60,189 bases of DNA from Neptuniibacter pectenicola (GTDB lineage: Bacteria; Pseudomonadota; Gammaproteobacteria; Pseudomonadales; Balneatricaceae): contig NZ_LUTS01000013.1 in assembly GCF_001597735.1 (NCBI RefSeq), forward strand, positions 1 through 60,189, in the 5' to 3' direction. Under the pieces are notes generated by a model. It saw only the letters and a list, made by a program, of their open reading frames with translations. It was not told the DNA's origin and made no database searches. This document shows, one piece after another, positions 1-10,333 of the stretch (positions are counted from its first letter, which is position 1; the number at the start of each line of letters is the position of its first letter). The position numbers were made by a program, and so were the translations under genes.

Positions 1-51
1 GCCGATGGTAGTGTGGGGTTTCCCCATGTGAGAGTAGGTCATCGCCAAGCA
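1..51 (+). rRNA. rrf: 5S ribosomal RNA, 3' part
   Basis: The first ~50 bases match the 3' part of a gammaproteobacterial 5S rRNA: the conserved GATGGTAGTGTGGGG block, its CCCCAT partner and the GAGAGTAGG helix. The 5' part lies outside the window. A terminator follows directly, so this is the last gene of an rRNA operon read on the plus strand. Confidence 0.93.
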
Positions 52-62
52 TTTATTTAGAG

Positions 63-94
63 AAACCCCGGTTACTATGTAGCCGGGGTTTTTT
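63..94 (+). terminator. rRNA operon terminator
   Basis: The arm AAACCCCGG (63-71) pairs with CCGGGGTTT (83-91) and is followed by a run of T. It sits just after the 5S end and is the expected intrinsic terminator of the rrn operon. Confidence 0.9.
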
Positions 95-192
95 GCGTCT
101 GGGATTTAGATTTTGGTCTGCGAATGGCGGGGCTATTTAACCGTTTGAGTTGAGCGCGGTGTTGCTTCTAGGTTGATAGGGTTCTTTTTGAG

Positions 193-222
193 TTGCGTGT
201 GTTTGAGTTTGCCGCCTATACT
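193..222 (+). promoter_or_regulatory. Candidate sigma-70 promoter
   Basis: TTGCGT (193-198) and TATACT (217-222) are 18 bp apart. Transcription would begin near 229-230, downstream of the earliest in-frame ATG at 173. This supports a later start for the solute-binding protein. Confidence 0.35.
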
Positions 223-265
223 AAAACTTGTAGGTTCGATGTGCTTTAGTGTTGGAGTTATTTGT

Positions 266-1054
266 TTGAAAAGTCATACGTATTCCTTATTGTTTTTTAT
301 TGTTATAGCGTTGTTACCGCTCTCTATTCTTCGTGCGGATGAGTGCAGTACATTAACCGCAACCGGTAATGCCGAGTATCCACCCTATTTGTGGCGAGAC
401 CCTAAGGGAGGGAAGCAGCTTTTAGGGGCTAATCAATACGTGGTTGATGAGGTGGCGAAGCGCTTAGGTATTGTCATAGAGTTAAAAGATGTGGGCTCTT
501 GGGCGAGGGCGCAAGAGGCGTTGAAACGGGGTGAGGTTGATCTGTTGGCCGGGGCTTTTTATACAGATTCTCGCCGTCATTATATGGATTATATCTACCC
601 TGCTTTTTTGAATACCACCAGTGTTGTGTGGAGTAAGCCTGGCGTGAGTGATCGTTATCACGCACGCGAAGATCTTATTGGTTTAAAGGGCGTGACGGTT
701 ATTGATAACAGCTTTGGTCAAGAGTTTGATGAATATATTAAAGCGAAACTGGATCTGACGTATGTGCCGTCACTAAAGCAGGCGTTTTTGATGTTGAGTC
801 GGGACCGGGCTGATTACATTCTTTACGAGAAAAATCCCGGATTAGTTTATGCAGAGTTGCTTGGTTACAAAGGGCGTTTTGATATTTTAGCCCCGGAGGT
901 GAGTGCTGAAAGTTTATACCTGACAATTTCCCGCCAATCCAAATGTAATACTCCTATGTTTCGAGAGCGTTTAGCTAAGACGATACGGGATATGCAGGCG
1001 GATGGTTTTATGGATAAGGCGCTGATACAGGGCTTTGAAAGCTGGCGCCTCTAA
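266..1054 (+). CDS. Periplasmic solute-binding protein, family 3 type
   Basis: Probable periplasmic binding protein of the SBP_bac_3 group (amino-acid or related polar solute). The chosen TTG start at 266 has GGAG eight bases upstream (254-257) and gives a clean Sec signal peptide: KSH, then a hydrophobic core, then ILRADE. ATG starts at 239 or 173 are in frame but lack a comparable ribosome site and would precede the likely transcription start. The mature part shows family features: YPPYLW near the start, a GANQYVVDEVAKRLG segment and GEVDLLAGAFYT in lobe 1, then a second lobe. No permease or ATPase genes are adjacent, so it may be an orphan receptor or may partner a remote transporter. The ligand cannot be told from sequence. 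Confidence 0.75.
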   Translation: MKSHTYSLLFFIVIALLPLSILRADECSTLTATGNAEYPPYLWRDPKGGKQLLGANQYVVDEVAKRLGIVIELKDVGSWARAQEALKRGEVDLLAGAFYTDSRRHYMDYIYPAFLNTTSVVWSKPGVSDRYHAREDLIGLKGVTVIDNSFGQEFDEYIKAKLDLTYVPSLKQAFLMLSRDRADYILYEKNPGLVYAELLGYKGRFDILAPEVSAESLYLTISRQSKCNTPMFRERLAKTIRDMQADGFMDKALIQGFESWRL

Positions 1055-1162
1055 TTCTGTGAGTTGATTGTTTTTATATGTGTGATAAGGATTTTGCTTA
1101 ATTATGTGGCTTTTCGCAATTGCGTAATAGACATAAAGCGCCTTTATGACATAGAATACAGC

Positions 1163-1241
1163 CGGTTTGCCTATAGCAAACCATTTGTACAGATTTCTTA
1201 ACAAGGAAGCGAGGCTGAATTTCGGTTTGCCTCGCTTTTTT
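1163..1241 (+). promoter_or_regulatory. carA leader: hairpin, intrinsic terminator and possible antiterminator
   Basis: Segment 1 (GGTTTGC, 1164-1170) pairs with segment 2 (GCAAACC, 1176-1182) in a 7-bp hairpin with a 5-base loop. A strong terminator follows: AAGCGAGGC (1207-1215) with GCCTCGCTT (1229-1237) and six T (1236-1241), about 50 bp before carA. GGTTTGC recurs at 1224-1230, overlapping the terminator, so segment 2 could pair there instead and weaken it. This resembles an attenuator. No convincing leader peptide or promoter was fixed; a 7-codon frame at 1104-1127 is possible. Confidence 0.55.
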
Positions 1242-1291
1242 GCACGTATCGTTTCTGATTTTGTTGTTGCGCATTTTGCGGGGAGGTTCAA

Positions 1292-2425
1292 TTGGCGAGA
1301 CCAGCCATTCTTGCTCTTGAGGACGGAAGTATTTTCAAGGGCGTAGCCATTGGCGCAGACGGGCAGTCTAGCGGCGAGGTTGTATTTAATACCTCTATGA
1401 CGGGTTATCAGGAGATTCTGACTGATCCATCTTATTGTCGTCAGATAGTCACCCTAACTTACCCTCATATAGGTAATACAGGTACCAATGCCGAGGATGA
1501 GGAATCGTCTCGCACTTGGGTTGCTGGCTTAGTTATCCGTGATCTTCCTTTAGTTGCGAGTAATTTTCGTAATGAGAAGAACCTCGATGATTATTTGAAA
1601 GATAATAATATTGTGGGTATCGCGGATATTGATACACGACGCTTAACTCGAATCCTTCGTGAGAAAGGTTCATTGAGCGGATGTATTATGGCTGGCGATA
1701 TCGATGAGGCTAAAGCACTTGCTGATGCTAAATCTTTCCCTGGACTAAAGGGTATGGATCTAGCGCAAGTTGTTACCACGGAAAGTGCTTATGAATGGAA
1801 CTCATCGACCTGGAAATTAGGGTCTGGTCATGCTGATATTGATCCCGCTTCTCAGCCGTTCCACGTAGTCGCATATGACTATGGGGTTAAACGTAATATT
1901 TTACGTATGCTGGTTGAACGTGGTTGTCGCCTGACCGTTGTGCCTGCTAAAACACCCGCATCAGATGTGTTGGCGATGAACCCTGATGGTGTGTTTTTGT
2001 CTAATGGCCCGGGTGACCCTGAGCCATGTGATTACGCTATTACCGCTATATCTGAAATCTGTAAAACCCAGATTCCTGTCTTCGGTATATGTTTAGGTCA
2101 TCAGCTTTTGGCGTTGGCATCCGGTGCTAAGACAGTAAAAATGAAGTTTGGTCATCACGGCGCTAACCATCCAGTGCAAGATTTGGCGGGTAAGCAGGTT
2201 ATGATTACTTCTCAGAATCATGGTTTTGCGGTTGATGAAGATGCATTGCCGGCAACCTTACGTGCTACGCACAAATCATTGTTTGATGGCTCTTTACAGG
2301 GTATTGAACGTACTGATCGTGCGGCGTTTAGTTTTCAGGGACATCCTGAGGCGAGCCCAGGTCCGCACGATGTTGCACCGCTGTTTGACCGTTTTATTGC
2401 TGATATGAAAGCAGCTAAAGCGTAA
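1292..2425 (+). CDS. carA: Carbamoyl-phosphate synthase, small (glutaminase) subunit
   Basis: Hydrolyses glutamine and passes ammonia to CarB for carbamoyl phosphate, the shared precursor of arginine and pyrimidines. The protein is 377 residues, normal for CarA. The N-terminal CPSase small domain is followed by a class I glutamine amidotransferase domain; the triad is visible as Cys267 (in GICLGHQ), His351 and Glu353 (in GHPEASPGP). It starts at TTG, with GGGGAGG five bases upstream (1280-1286); the [11 protein letters not shown] beginning is typical. It is the first gene of carA-carB-greA. In many relatives dnaJ-dapB lie just upstream; here there is instead an rRNA end and a solute-binding protein. 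The leader carries a terminator (see 1163-1241). Confidence 0.97.
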   Translation: MARPAILALEDGSIFKGVAIGADGQSSGEVVFNTSMTGYQEILTDPSYCRQIVTLTYPHIGNTGTNAEDEESSRTWVAGLVIRDLPLVASNFRNEKNLDDYLKDNNIVGIADIDTRRLTRILREKGSLSGCIMAGDIDEAKALADAKSFPGLKGMDLAQVVTTESAYEWNSSTWKLGSGHADIDPASQPFHVVAYDYGVKRNILRMLVERGCRLTVVPAKTPASDVLAMNPDGVFLSNGPGDPEPCDYAITAISEICKTQIPVFGICLGHQLLALASGAKTVKMKFGHHGANHPVQDLAGKQVMITSQNHGFAVDEDALPATLRATHKSLFDGSLQGIERTDRAAFSFQGHPEASPGPHDVAPLFDRFIADMKAAKA

Positions 2426-2526
2426 GTCATATGTAACCTAGAAATTAGGTTGTTTGAAACGATACAGGGAAGGTGTGAGTTGTCCGCCTTCCTTAGCTCC
2501 TAACTGATACGACTGGTTTAATACCG

Positions 2527-5500
2527 ATGCCAAAACGTACCGATATAAAAAGTATTTTGATTCTTGGTGCAGGTCCAATTGTCATTGGGCAAGCATGTGA
2601 ATTTGATTATTCTGGCGCGCAAGCGTGTAAAGCGCTACGCGAAGAGGGTTATCGAGTTATTCTTGTTAACTCTAACCCCGCAACAATCATGACTGATCCA
2701 GCCATGGCCGACTCTACTTATATCGAGCCTATTAACTGGAAAACAGTTGAAAAGATTATTGCAAAAGAACGTCCAGAGGCGTTGTTGCCTACGATGGGTG
2801 GTCAGACAGCCTTGAACTGTGCGCTAGACCTTGAGCGCGAAGGCGTGTTGGAAAAGTATGGCGTTGAGATGATCGGCGCTAATGCGGATACCATCGATAA
2901 GGCTGAAGACCGTAATCGTTTTGATAAAGCGATGAAAGCTATAGGTCTTGAGTGTCCACGTGCTGCGATTGCTCATAGTATGGAAGAGGCGCTGCAGGTT
3001 CAGGCGCAGCTTGGCTTCCCATGTATTATTCGACCTTCTTTTACGATGGGGGGTACCGGTGGTGGTATCGCTTATAATAAAGAAGAGTTTATCGAAATAT
3101 GTGAGCGTGGTTTAGATCTATCTCCAACAACAGAGCTGTTGATCGACGAGTCTCTGATTGGTTGGAAAGAGTATGAGATGGAAGTTGTTCGTGATAAAAA
3201 CGACAACTGTATTATTGTTTGTGCGATTGAAAACTTCGATGCCATGGGTGTACATACCGGTGACTCTATTACCGTTGCACCTGCACAAACGTTGACAGAT
3301 AAAGAATACCAGATCATGCGTAACGCCTCTTTGGCAGTATTACGTGAGATTGGTGTTGAGACAGGGGGATCTAACGTTCAGTTTGGCGTAAACCCAGTAG
3401 ATGGTCGTATGGTTGTTATCGAGATGAACCCGCGTGTTTCTCGTTCATCAGCGTTGGCGTCTAAAGCAACCGGTTTCCCAATTGCAAAAGTGGCTGCGAA
3501 GTTAGCCATTGGTTACACACTTGATGAGCTGCAGAATGATATTACTGGTGGTCGTACACCGGCATCGTTCGAGCCGTCAATTGATTACGTTGTTACTAAG
3601 ATACCGCGCTTTACTTTTGAAAAATTCCCGCAAGCCAATGACCGTCTAACGACTCAAATGAAGTCGGTAGGTGAAGTGATGGCGATTGGTCGTACCCAGC
3701 AAGAATCACTGCAGAAAGCGTTGCGTGGTTTGGAAGTGGGTGCGACAGGTTTTGACTCTATCATCGATATTGAAAGCGATGATGCGCGCGCTACGATTGT
3801 ACGTGAAATGAAAGAGCCGGGTGCTGAGCGTATTTGGTATCTGGGTGATGCTTTCCGTATGGGGATGAGCGTTGAGGAGTTGTATGAGATCAGTGGTATT
3901 GATCCATGGTTCCTCGTGCAAGTTGAAGACATTATTAAAGATGAGCTTTGTGTCTCTGAGATGACATTATCTGATCTAGATAAAGATGCGGTCTTTAAGC
4001 TGAAGCGTAAAGGCTTCTCTGATGAACGTTTAGCTAAGTTGCTTAGCGTATCGGAAAAACAGTTCCGTAAGCATCGTCACAACCTTGATGTTCGTCCTGT
4101 GTATAAGCGTGTAGATACTTGTGCTGCGGAGTTTGCATCTGATACCGCGTATATGTATTCCACCTACGAAGAAGAGTGTGAAGCTAACCCAACAGACCGT
4201 GAGAAAATAATGGTTATCGGCGGTGGGCCTAACCGTATCGGTCAAGGTATCGAATTTGATTACTGCTGTGTTCATGCTGCGCTTGCTGCACGTGATGATG
4301 GCTTTGAAACAATTATGGTTAACTGTAACCCTGAGACTGTTTCAACGGATTATGATACGTCGGATCGACTGTTCTTTGAGCCGATTACGCTTGAAGATGT
4401 ATTAGAGATAGTACATGTCGAGAAGCCTAAAGGCGTCATTGTTCAGTACGGTGGTCAAACACCATTGAAGCTCGCGGTTGCTCTTGAGCAGGCGGGCGTG
4501 CCGGTTATTGGTACATCGCCTGAAGCGATTGATCGTGCAGAAGACCGTGAACAGTTCCAGCAGATGCTTAAACGCTTAGGCCTTAAACAGCCTGAAAACG
4601 CGACCGTACGTTCTTTAGAAGAAGCAATTATCGAAGCAGGTAAGCTTGGCTATCCTCTCGTTGTGCGTCCATCTTATGTATTGGGCGGTCGTGCGATGGA
4701 GATTGTGTACAAAGAGGAAGAGCTACGTCGTTATATGACAACTGCGGTTCAGGTTTCAAATGATGCGCCTGTATTGCTAGATCACTTCCTTAATGCCGCT
4801 GTTGAAATTGATATTGATGCGGTATGTGATGGTGAAACCGTCGTTATCGGTGCCATCATGCAGCATATTGAGCAGGCGGGTGTACACTCGGGTGACTCTG
4901 CATGTTCTTTCCCTCCATATAGCCTACCGGCTGATGTGCAGGATGATATGCGTGAGATGATTCGCAAGATGGCGCTTGAGCTGGGTGTTGTTGGCTTGAT
5001 GAATGCTCAGTTAGCGTATCAAGATGGCGAGATCTATGTGATTGAGGTGAACCCTCGTGCATCACGTACAGTGCCTTTCGTGTCTAAATGCATTGGTGTT
5101 TCTTTAGCTAAAATCGGCGCTCAGGTGATGACAGGTAAGTCCCTGAAAGAGCTTGGTTTTACGGAAGAGATTGTGCCTAAGTTATTCAATGTTAAGGAAG
5201 CGGTATTCCCGTTCAATAAATTCCAAGGCGTTGACCCTATTCTGTCACCTGAAATGAAATCTACAGGTGAAGTTATGGGGGTAGGTGCGACCTTTGGCGA
5301 AGCGTTCATGAAGGCTCAAATCGGTGCGGGTGAAAACATGCCACAAGCCGGTCAAGCGTTTATCTCTGTGCGTAAAGTCGATAAAGAGGGTGCCATGCAA
5401 GTGGCGAAGGATTTAGTTGAATTAGGTTTCTCTCTTGTTGCTACACGCGGTACGGCGGCATTATTGGAAGAGAATGGCTTAGCGGTCAAGATCGTCAATA

Positions 5501-5736
5501 AAGTTAAAGAAGGTCGTCCAAATATTGTGGATATGATCAAGAATGATGAAATTGCCTACATTGTTAATACGACTGAAGGTCGTAAGGCGATTGAGGATTC
5601 TGCTGATATCCGTCGCAGCGCATTGCAGCATAAAGTGCCGTATACGACCACTTTGGCAGGTGCTGAAGCGATTACAATGGCCTTACAATACGGCGAAGAG
5701 AAAGAAGTGCGTCGAGTTCAGGACATAGGAGCGTAA
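2527..5736 (+). CDS. carB: Carbamoyl-phosphate synthase, large subunit
   Basis: Makes carbamoyl phosphate from bicarbonate, ammonia and two ATP. At 1069 residues it is the usual length. The two homologous ATP-grasp halves are plain: [12 protein letters not shown] in the first and [14 protein letters not shown] in the second, each followed by an E(M/V)NPR metal site. The oligomerisation region lies between them and the C-terminal MGS-like allosteric domain covers roughly the last 130 residues. ATG start. The 101-bp gap after carA holds two small hairpins (AACCTA/TAGGTT and GGAAGG/CCTTCC) without a T run, so the two genes are probably co-transcribed. Confidence 0.98.
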   Translation: MPKRTDIKSILILGAGPIVIGQACEFDYSGAQACKALREEGYRVILVNSNPATIMTDPAMADSTYIEPINWKTVEKIIAKERPEALLPTMGGQTALNCALDLEREGVLEKYGVEMIGANADTIDKAEDRNRFDKAMKAIGLECPRAAIAHSMEEALQVQAQLGFPCIIRPSFTMGGTGGGIAYNKEEFIEICERGLDLSPTTELLIDESLIGWKEYEMEVVRDKNDNCIIVCAIENFDAMGVHTGDSITVAPAQTLTDKEYQIMRNASLAVLREIGVETGGSNVQFGVNPVDGRMVVIEMNPRVSRSSALASKATGFPIAKVAAKLAIGYTLDELQNDITGGRTPASFEPSIDYVVTKIPRFTFEKFPQANDRLTTQMKSVGEVMAIGRTQQESLQKALRGLEVGATGFDSIIDIESDDARATIVREMKEPGAERIWYLGDAFRMGMSVEELYEISGIDPWFLVQVEDIIKDELCVSEMTLSDLDKDAVFKLKRKGFSDERLAKLLSVSEKQFRKHRHNLDVRPVYKRVDTCAAEFASDTAYMYSTYEEECEANPTDREKIMVIGGGPNRIGQGIEFDYCCVHAALAARDDGFETIMVNCNPETVSTDYDTSDRLFFEPITLEDVLEIVHVEKPKGVIVQYGGQTPLKLAVALEQAGVPVIGTSPEAIDRAEDREQFQQMLKRLGLKQPENATVRSLEEAIIEAGKLGYPLVVRPSYVLGGRAMEIVYKEEELRRYMTTAVQVSNDAPVLLDHFLNAAVEIDIDAVCDGETVVIGAIMQHIEQAGVHSGDSACSFPPYSLPADVQDDMREMIRKMALELGVVGLMNAQLAYQDGEIYVIEVNPRASRTVPFVSKCIGVSLAKIGAQVMTGKSLKELGFTEEIVPKLFNVKEAVFPFNKFQGVDPILSPEMKSTGEVMGVGATFGEAFMKAQIGAGENMPQAGQAFISVRKVDKEGAMQVAKDLVELGFSLVATRGTAALLEENGLAVKIVNKVKEGRPNIVDMIKNDEIAYIVNTTEGRKAIEDSADIRRSALQHKVPYTTTLAGAEAITMALQYGEEKEVRRVQDIGA

Positions 5737-5737
5737 T

Positions 5738-6214
5738 GTGATTCGAGTACCCATGACAGCTGCAGGAGAGAAGGCACTTCGTGCTGAACTTGAGCAGTTA
5801 AAAACGGTTGATCGTCCACGCGTTATTGCGGATATAGCGGAAGCGCGTGAACATGGTGATTTAAAAGAAAATGCTGAATACCATGCTGCGCGTGAGCAGC
5901 AGGGCTTTATTGAAGGGCGTATTCAAGATTTAGAATCGAAATTGTCTAACTGTCAGGTGATTGATGTTTCTGCCATTCCTGCGACAGGTAAAGTAATCTT
6001 TGGTACGACCGTCACGATTATTAATCTTGATACGGAAGAGACTAAGACTTACCAGATCGTTGGGGATGATGAGGCGGATATCAAAGCAGGGAAAATCTCT
6101 GTTAATTCACCCATTGCGCGTGGCTTAGTGGGTAAAGAAGAGGGCGATGTCGTTAATATTCAGACGCCGGGTGGCGCGACTGAATTTGAGATTGATGAAG
6201 TCGCTCATCTGTAA
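5738..6214 (+). CDS. greA: Transcription elongation factor GreA
   Basis: Enters the secondary channel of stalled RNA polymerase and stimulates cleavage of backtracked RNA. The 158-residue protein has the N-terminal coiled coil with its acidic tip (Asp41 and Glu44 in GDLKENAEY) and the C-terminal FKBP-like domain. The start is GTG, two bases after the carB stop; the beginning [10 protein letters not shown] fits the family better than the internal ATG five codons on. The carB-greA order is conserved in Pseudomonas-like genomes. A shared terminator follows at 6225-6256. Confidence 0.97.
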   Translation: MIRVPMTAAGEKALRAELEQLKTVDRPRVIADIAEAREHGDLKENAEYHAAREQQGFIEGRIQDLESKLSNCQVIDVSAIPATGKVIFGTTVTIINLDTEETKTYQIVGDDEADIKAGKISVNSPIARGLVGKEEGDVVNIQTPGGATEFEIDEVAHL

Positions 6215-6224
6215 CAAGCTAAAT

Positions 6225-6256
6225 AAAAAGGGGTGCCAATTGGCGCCCCTTTTTTT
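6225..6256. terminator. Bidirectional terminator between greA and yhbY
   Basis: AAAAAGGGG(T)GCC and GGC(G)CCCCTTTTT form a GC-rich hairpin flanked by A and T runs, so it can end both greA (plus) and yhbY (minus). Confidence 0.88.
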
Positions 6257-6271
6257 GTACAAAGACGGAAA

Positions 6272-6574
6272 TTAACGAAGCAGGTTCGATAATTTAGCAT
6301 TAGGTTCTAGCGCTTTGCGATAGATGAGGGCGATGTGTCCAATTTCTTGTACTAATTCAGCCTCAACGATAGAGCAGAGTTCGCGTATAATCTCTTTTTT
6401 AATCTCTCTGTCGCCCACTGCGAATTTTACTTTGATCAGCTCGTGATCTTCTAGTGCGCGATCGACTTCAAGTTGAACCGCTTCGGTTAAGCCTTTACCT
6501 GCTACAGTAACAACAGGGTTTAGTTTGTGGCCAAGAGTGCGATAATGCTTCTTTTGCTCAGGATTCAAGCTCAT
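6272..6574 (-). CDS. yhbY: YhbY/CRS1-type ribosome-associated RNA-binding protein
   Basis: A 100-residue single-domain CRS1-YhbY (CRM) protein, which in relatives binds pre-50S particles. Signature parts are LNPEQKKHYRTLGHKLNPVV at the N-terminus, the GKGLTEAV loop and the HELIKVKF strand; the IF3-C-like fold ends near the C-terminus. It is divergent from rlmE, another large-subunit biogenesis gene, with 125 bp between them. The ATG start is at 6574. Confidence 0.93.
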   Translation of the reverse strand: MSLNPEQKKHYRTLGHKLNPVVTVAGKGLTEAVQLEVDRALEDHELIKVKFAVGDREIKKEIIRELCSIVEAELVQEIGHIALIYRKALEPNAKLSNLLR

Positions 6575-6600
6575 ATTAAAATACGCTGCCTTAAAGTGTT

Positions 6601-6630
6601 TTGGTGAGCTTAGAGCTCAGAAAAGATAAT
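6601..6630 (+). promoter_or_regulatory. Candidate promoter for rlmE
   Basis: TTGGTG (6601-6606), an 18-bp spacer and GATAAT (6625-6630) lie about 70 bp ahead of rlmE. Assigned by eye only. Confidence 0.35.
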
Positions 6631-6699
6631 ATATCAATTTTACAACAGTTGTTCGCAGCTTAGTAGCGTACAACGCCTAAATCAGAGAGCAAGTGGTTA

Positions 6700-7320
6700 G
6701 TGGCAAAATCAGCAAGCAGTGAACGTTGGCTAAAAGAACATTTTGATGATCACTATGTGAAACAGGCAAAAGAGCATGGTTACCGTTCCCGTGCGAGTTT
6801 TAAGCTTATTGAGCTTGATACAAAAGATAAACTATTCAAACCTGGCATGACTGTGGTCGACTTAGGTGCGGCCCCTGGTGGCTGGTCCCAAGTGGCTGCT
6901 GAGCGTGTGGGCGAGAAAGGCCGAGTGGTTGCGTCTGACATCTTGCCGATGGATGGAATGTTCGGTGTCGAGTTTGTACAAGGGGATTTTACAGAGGAGA
7001 CGGTGCTGCAGCAGATTCTTTCTGCTTTAGGAGATGAACCCGCAGACCTTGTAATTTCAGATATGGCCCCCAATATGAGTGGTATGTCAGCAGTTGATCA
7101 GCCTGCGGCCATGTATTTGGTAGAATTGGCCTTAGATATGGCGCGAGAGGTACTTAAGCCCGGCGGAAATTTTGTCGCTAAAGTATTTCAAGGCGAAGGT
7201 TTTGATCAGTATTTGCAAGATATGCGTACAAGTTTTAATAAAGTGGTCACCCGTAAACCTGACTCTTCCCGCGCCCGGTCGCGAGAAGTGTATTTATTAG
7301 GTAAAGGTTTTAAAGGGTAG
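6700..7320 (+). CDS. rlmE: 23S rRNA (U2552-2'-O)-methyltransferase
   Basis: RrmJ/FtsJ enzyme that 2'-O-methylates U2552 in the A loop of 23S rRNA using S-adenosylmethionine. The 206-residue sequence carries the SAM motif [13 protein letters not shown] and the catalytic K-D-K-E set, visible as Lys35, Asp121, Lys161 and Glu196. GTG start (6700), giving [11 protein letters not shown]; the ribosome-binding site is weak. It precedes ftsH, the classic ftsJ-ftsH (hflB) pairing. Confidence 0.97.
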   Translation: MAKSASSERWLKEHFDDHYVKQAKEHGYRSRASFKLIELDTKDKLFKPGMTVVDLGAAPGGWSQVAAERVGEKGRVVASDILPMDGMFGVEFVQGDFTEETVLQQILSALGDEPADLVISDMAPNMSGMSAVDQPAAMYLVELALDMAREVLKPGGNFVAKVFQGEGFDQYLQDMRTSFNKVVTRKPDSSRARSREVYLLGKGFKG

Positions 7321-7414
7321 ACTGTGTTTTTGTGGTCAAGCGTGGCCGCTTAGTATAGTGTTTAGCGTCTCTGAGTAGAACGTAAAGCATAATCAGCAAA
7401 TTGAGGGTATTCCA

Positions 7415-9385
7415 TTGAATGATATGGCGAAAAATCTGGTTTTGTGGCTAGTGATCGCAGCGGTATTGCTGACAGTATTTAATAATTTTAATGAAAGTGC
7501 AGAGTCTCAACGTCTTAGCTATTCTGAATTTGTATCAGAAGTAAAATCTGGAAGTGTAGAAAAAGTCATTATCGACGGTTATACAATTCAAGGGCACCGC
7601 AGTAATGGTGAGACATTTGAGACAACGCGACCCGCGCTGCAAGATCCTAAACTTGTTGATGATCTGTTTGCGAATGATGTAATTATTGAAGGTAAACAAC
7701 CTGAACAGCAGAGTATCTGGACACAGCTGTTGGTTGCCTCCTTTCCTATATTGGTCATTATCGCTGTATTTATGTTCTTCATGCGTCAGATGCAAGGGGG
7801 CGGCGGTAAAGGCGGCCCTATGTCGTTTGGTAAATCCAAAGCACGCATGATGGGTGAAGATCAGATTAAAACTACGTTTGATGACGTGGCCGGTGTTGAA
7901 GAAGCGAAAGAAGATGTTCGCGAATTGGTAGACTTTCTCCGTGATCCAGGCAAATTTCAGCGTTTAGGGGGACATATTCCCCGTGGCGTACTTATGTCAG
8001 GTAGCCCAGGTACAGGTAAAACCCTATTGGCTAAAGCGATAGCGGGCGAAGCAAAAGTACCTTTTTTTACCATCTCAGGTTCCGATTTTGTTGAGATGTT
8101 TGTGGGTGTGGGTGCATCCCGTGTTCGCGATATGTTCGAGCAAGCGAAAAAGAACGCACCCTGCATTATCTTTATCGATGAGATTGACGCGGTCGGTCGT
8201 CATCGTGGTGTTGGTATGGGGGGCGGTAATGATGAACGTGAGCAAACCCTAAACCAGTTACTGGTTGAAATGGATGGTTTTGAAGGGACTGAGGGCGTTA
8301 TTGTTATTGCCGCCACTAACCGTCCTGACGTGTTGGACCCTGCATTACTACGTCCAGGACGTTTTGATAGACAAGTTCATGTTGGGCTGCCCGATATTCG
8401 TGGACGAGAGAAAATTCTTAAAGTCCATATGCGGAAAGTGCCTTTAGGGGACGATGTTAAGCCTGAACTCATTGCCCGTGGTACACCCGGTTTCTCAGGT
8501 GCTGATTTGGCTAACTTGGTCAATGAAGCTGCGCTTTTTGCTGCACGAGGTGGCAAGCGTACCGTTCGAATGGAACAGTTTGAAAAAGCAAAAGACAAAA
8601 TCATGATGGGCGCCGAGCGTAAATCGATGGTGATGTCTGAGAAGGAACGCTTGAATACAGCGTATCATGAAGCGGGGCACGCGATCGTTGGTCGTTTAAT
8701 GCCTGAACATGACCCTGTGTATAAAGTGTCCATTATTCCTCGTGGTCGTGCGTTAGGTGTGACTATGTTTTTGCCTTTGGAAGATCGCTATAGTCATAGC
8801 CGTCAGTCGATTATGTCCAACATCTGTTCGCTATATGGTGGTCGAATCGCTGAGGAGATGACCTTAGGTAAAGATGGTGTGACTACCGGGGCTTCTAACG
8901 ATATTCAGCGTGCGACATCATTTGCTCGGAGTATGGTTGCGAAGTGGGGTTTGACTGATGAGATGGGGCCTCTGTTATATGATGAGGAAGAGTCTGATCC
9001 GTTTAACCGTGGCTACGGTCAAGGTGCTAAACCGCTTGCAGAGGAAACTCAACGTAAAATCGATATGGAAACGCGTAAGATTATCGATGAATGCTACAAG
9101 CGTGCTGAAAAGATCCTCGTAGATAATCGAGATATTCTTGAGTCTATGTGTGCTGCGCTTATGAAGTATGAAACGATTGATAGCAGCCAGATCGATGAGT
9201 TGATGGAACGTCAGCCTGTTTCTCCACCTGAAGGTTGGGTTGAGGGCGATGAGAGTGAAGGTGATACGCCTTCCGCGTCGGCAGATGAGTCGGCTAAGCC
9301 ATCAAGTGATGACGTGGATATGAATGACGATGATGAGGGCGTTGATCCAGATGTACCTGATTCATCAGATAAAAATATCCACTAA
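7415..9385 (+). CDS. ftsH: ATP-dependent zinc metalloprotease FtsH
   Basis: Membrane-anchored AAA+ protease that degrades misfolded membrane proteins and regulators. The 656-residue protein has membrane segments at about 6-22 and 103-123, with a periplasmic domain between them. An AAA domain follows (Walker A GSPGTGKT 196-203, Walker B FIDEID, the pore FVG motif), then the M41 protease with HEAGH at 418-422. The usual P-loop is GPPGTGKT; Ser replaces the first Pro here. The tail after about 600 is long and very acidic. Start: TTG at 7415 has GAGGG eight bases upstream; ATG at 7424 (MAKNL) matches the family start but is too far from that site. A hairpin (ATCCACT/AGTGGAT) spans the stop codon and a terminator follows. 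Confidence 0.97.
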   Translation: MNDMAKNLVLWLVIAAVLLTVFNNFNESAESQRLSYSEFVSEVKSGSVEKVIIDGYTIQGHRSNGETFETTRPALQDPKLVDDLFANDVIIEGKQPEQQSIWTQLLVASFPILVIIAVFMFFMRQMQGGGGKGGPMSFGKSKARMMGEDQIKTTFDDVAGVEEAKEDVRELVDFLRDPGKFQRLGGHIPRGVLMSGSPGTGKTLLAKAIAGEAKVPFFTISGSDFVEMFVGVGASRVRDMFEQAKKNAPCIIFIDEIDAVGRHRGVGMGGGNDEREQTLNQLLVEMDGFEGTEGVIVIAATNRPDVLDPALLRPGRFDRQVHVGLPDIRGREKILKVHMRKVPLGDDVKPELIARGTPGFSGADLANLVNEAALFAARGGKRTVRMEQFEKAKDKIMMGAERKSMVMSEKERLNTAYHEAGHAIVGRLMPEHDPVYKVSIIPRGRALGVTMFLPLEDRYSHSRQSIMSNICSLYGGRIAEEMTLGKDGVTTGASNDIQRATSFARSMVAKWGLTDEMGPLLYDEEESDPFNRGYGQGAKPLAEETQRKIDMETRKIIDECYKRAEKILVDNRDILESMCAALMKYETIDSSQIDELMERQPVSPPEGWVEGDESEGDTPSASADESAKPSSDDVDMNDDDEGVDPDVPDSSDKNIH

Positions 9386-9407
9386 TTATTAAGTGGATTG
9401 AAAAAAT

Positions 9408-9440
9408 AAGGCTGGCTTTGTAACGAGGCCGGCCTTTTTT
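9408..9440 (+). terminator. ftsH terminator
   Basis: AAGGCTGGC (9408-9416) pairs with GCCGGCCTT (9428-9436), with one G-T wobble, followed by T6. It separates ftsH from folP. Confidence 0.8.
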
Positions 9441-9465
9441 AATTATTAGAATAAGGCAATATGCT

Positions 9466-10323
9466 ATGCGTGAATTTAAATTCGGCACGCGTACTCTCGA
9501 TTTATCTTATACCCATACTATGGGCATTCTTAATGTTACGCCCGATTCATTCTCTGATGGGGGTGCTTTATACAGTGGTCGTGACATTCAGCTAGATAAA
9601 GTATTGATGCAGGCGGAAAGAATGATTGCCGATGGGGCAACCATGCTTGATGTAGGGGGAGAGTCTACACGCCCGGGTGCAAAACCAGTTTCCCTGCAAG
9701 AGGAGCGCGACCGCGTGTTGCCTGTTGTTGAGAAAATTGCACAAGAATTGGATGTGGTCATCTCGGTCGATACCAGTACGCCTGAGATCATCACTGAGGT
9801 GGCGGCGTTGGGTGCGGGGCTAATTAACGATGTTCGTGCGTTAGGTCGCGAGGGCGCCTTACAGGCCGCCTCTCGTACCGGATTACCTGTTTGTTTGATG
9901 CATATGTTAGGCAGTCCTGCGACAATGCAGGATCGTCCGCAATATACTGATGTTTTAGATGACGTGAGTGATTTTCTTGCGCAGCGTATTCATGCCTGTG
10001 AAACTTCAGGGATCAGTAAAGATCGTCTGATTCTTGATCCAGGTTTTGGGTTTGGTAAAACGGTAGAGCATAATCTCAGGTTAATGAACAACCTGTCTAC
10101 TTTAAAGTCATTCGGTGTTCCGCTGCTCATAGGTACTTCGCGTAAATCGATGTTGGGCGCGGTGTTAGGTCGGGACGTTGATCAGCGATTAGCTGGCGGC
10201 TTGGCCACGGTCGTTATGTCGGTGATGCAGGGTGCGGCGATTGTCCGTGTGCATGATGTTAAAGAGACTGCAGATGCAGTAAAAATGACCCGCGCTGTCA
10301 TGGCGGAAGCGGTCATTAAATAG
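9466..10323 (+). CDS. folP: Dihydropteroate synthase
   Basis: Condenses p-aminobenzoate with dihydropterin pyrophosphate in folate synthesis; the sulfonamide target. The 285-residue TIM-barrel shows [14 protein letters not shown] (loop 1), [10 protein letters not shown] (loop 2), DVRALG and [10 protein letters not shown], and ends with RVHDV. ATG at 9466 with AAGG nine bases upstream. It lies 10 bp ahead of glmM; folP-glmM linkage downstream of ftsH is widespread in gammaproteobacteria. Confidence 0.97.
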   Translation: MREFKFGTRTLDLSYTHTMGILNVTPDSFSDGGALYSGRDIQLDKVLMQAERMIADGATMLDVGGESTRPGAKPVSLQEERDRVLPVVEKIAQELDVVISVDTSTPEIITEVAALGAGLINDVRALGREGALQAASRTGLPVCLMHMLGSPATMQDRPQYTDVLDDVSDFLAQRIHACETSGISKDRLILDPGFGFGKTVEHNLRLMNNLSTLKSFGVPLLIGTSRKSMLGAVLGRDVDQRLAGGLATVVMSVMQGAAIVRVHDVKETADAVKMTRAVMAEAVIK

Positions 10324-10333
10324 AGGAAGTAAG

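Noticed and set aside
971-1291. 106-codon minus-strand frame across the carA leader
   Set aside because: It runs antisense through the attenuator and into the solute-binding gene, starts at the carA start codon, and has no recognisable domain.
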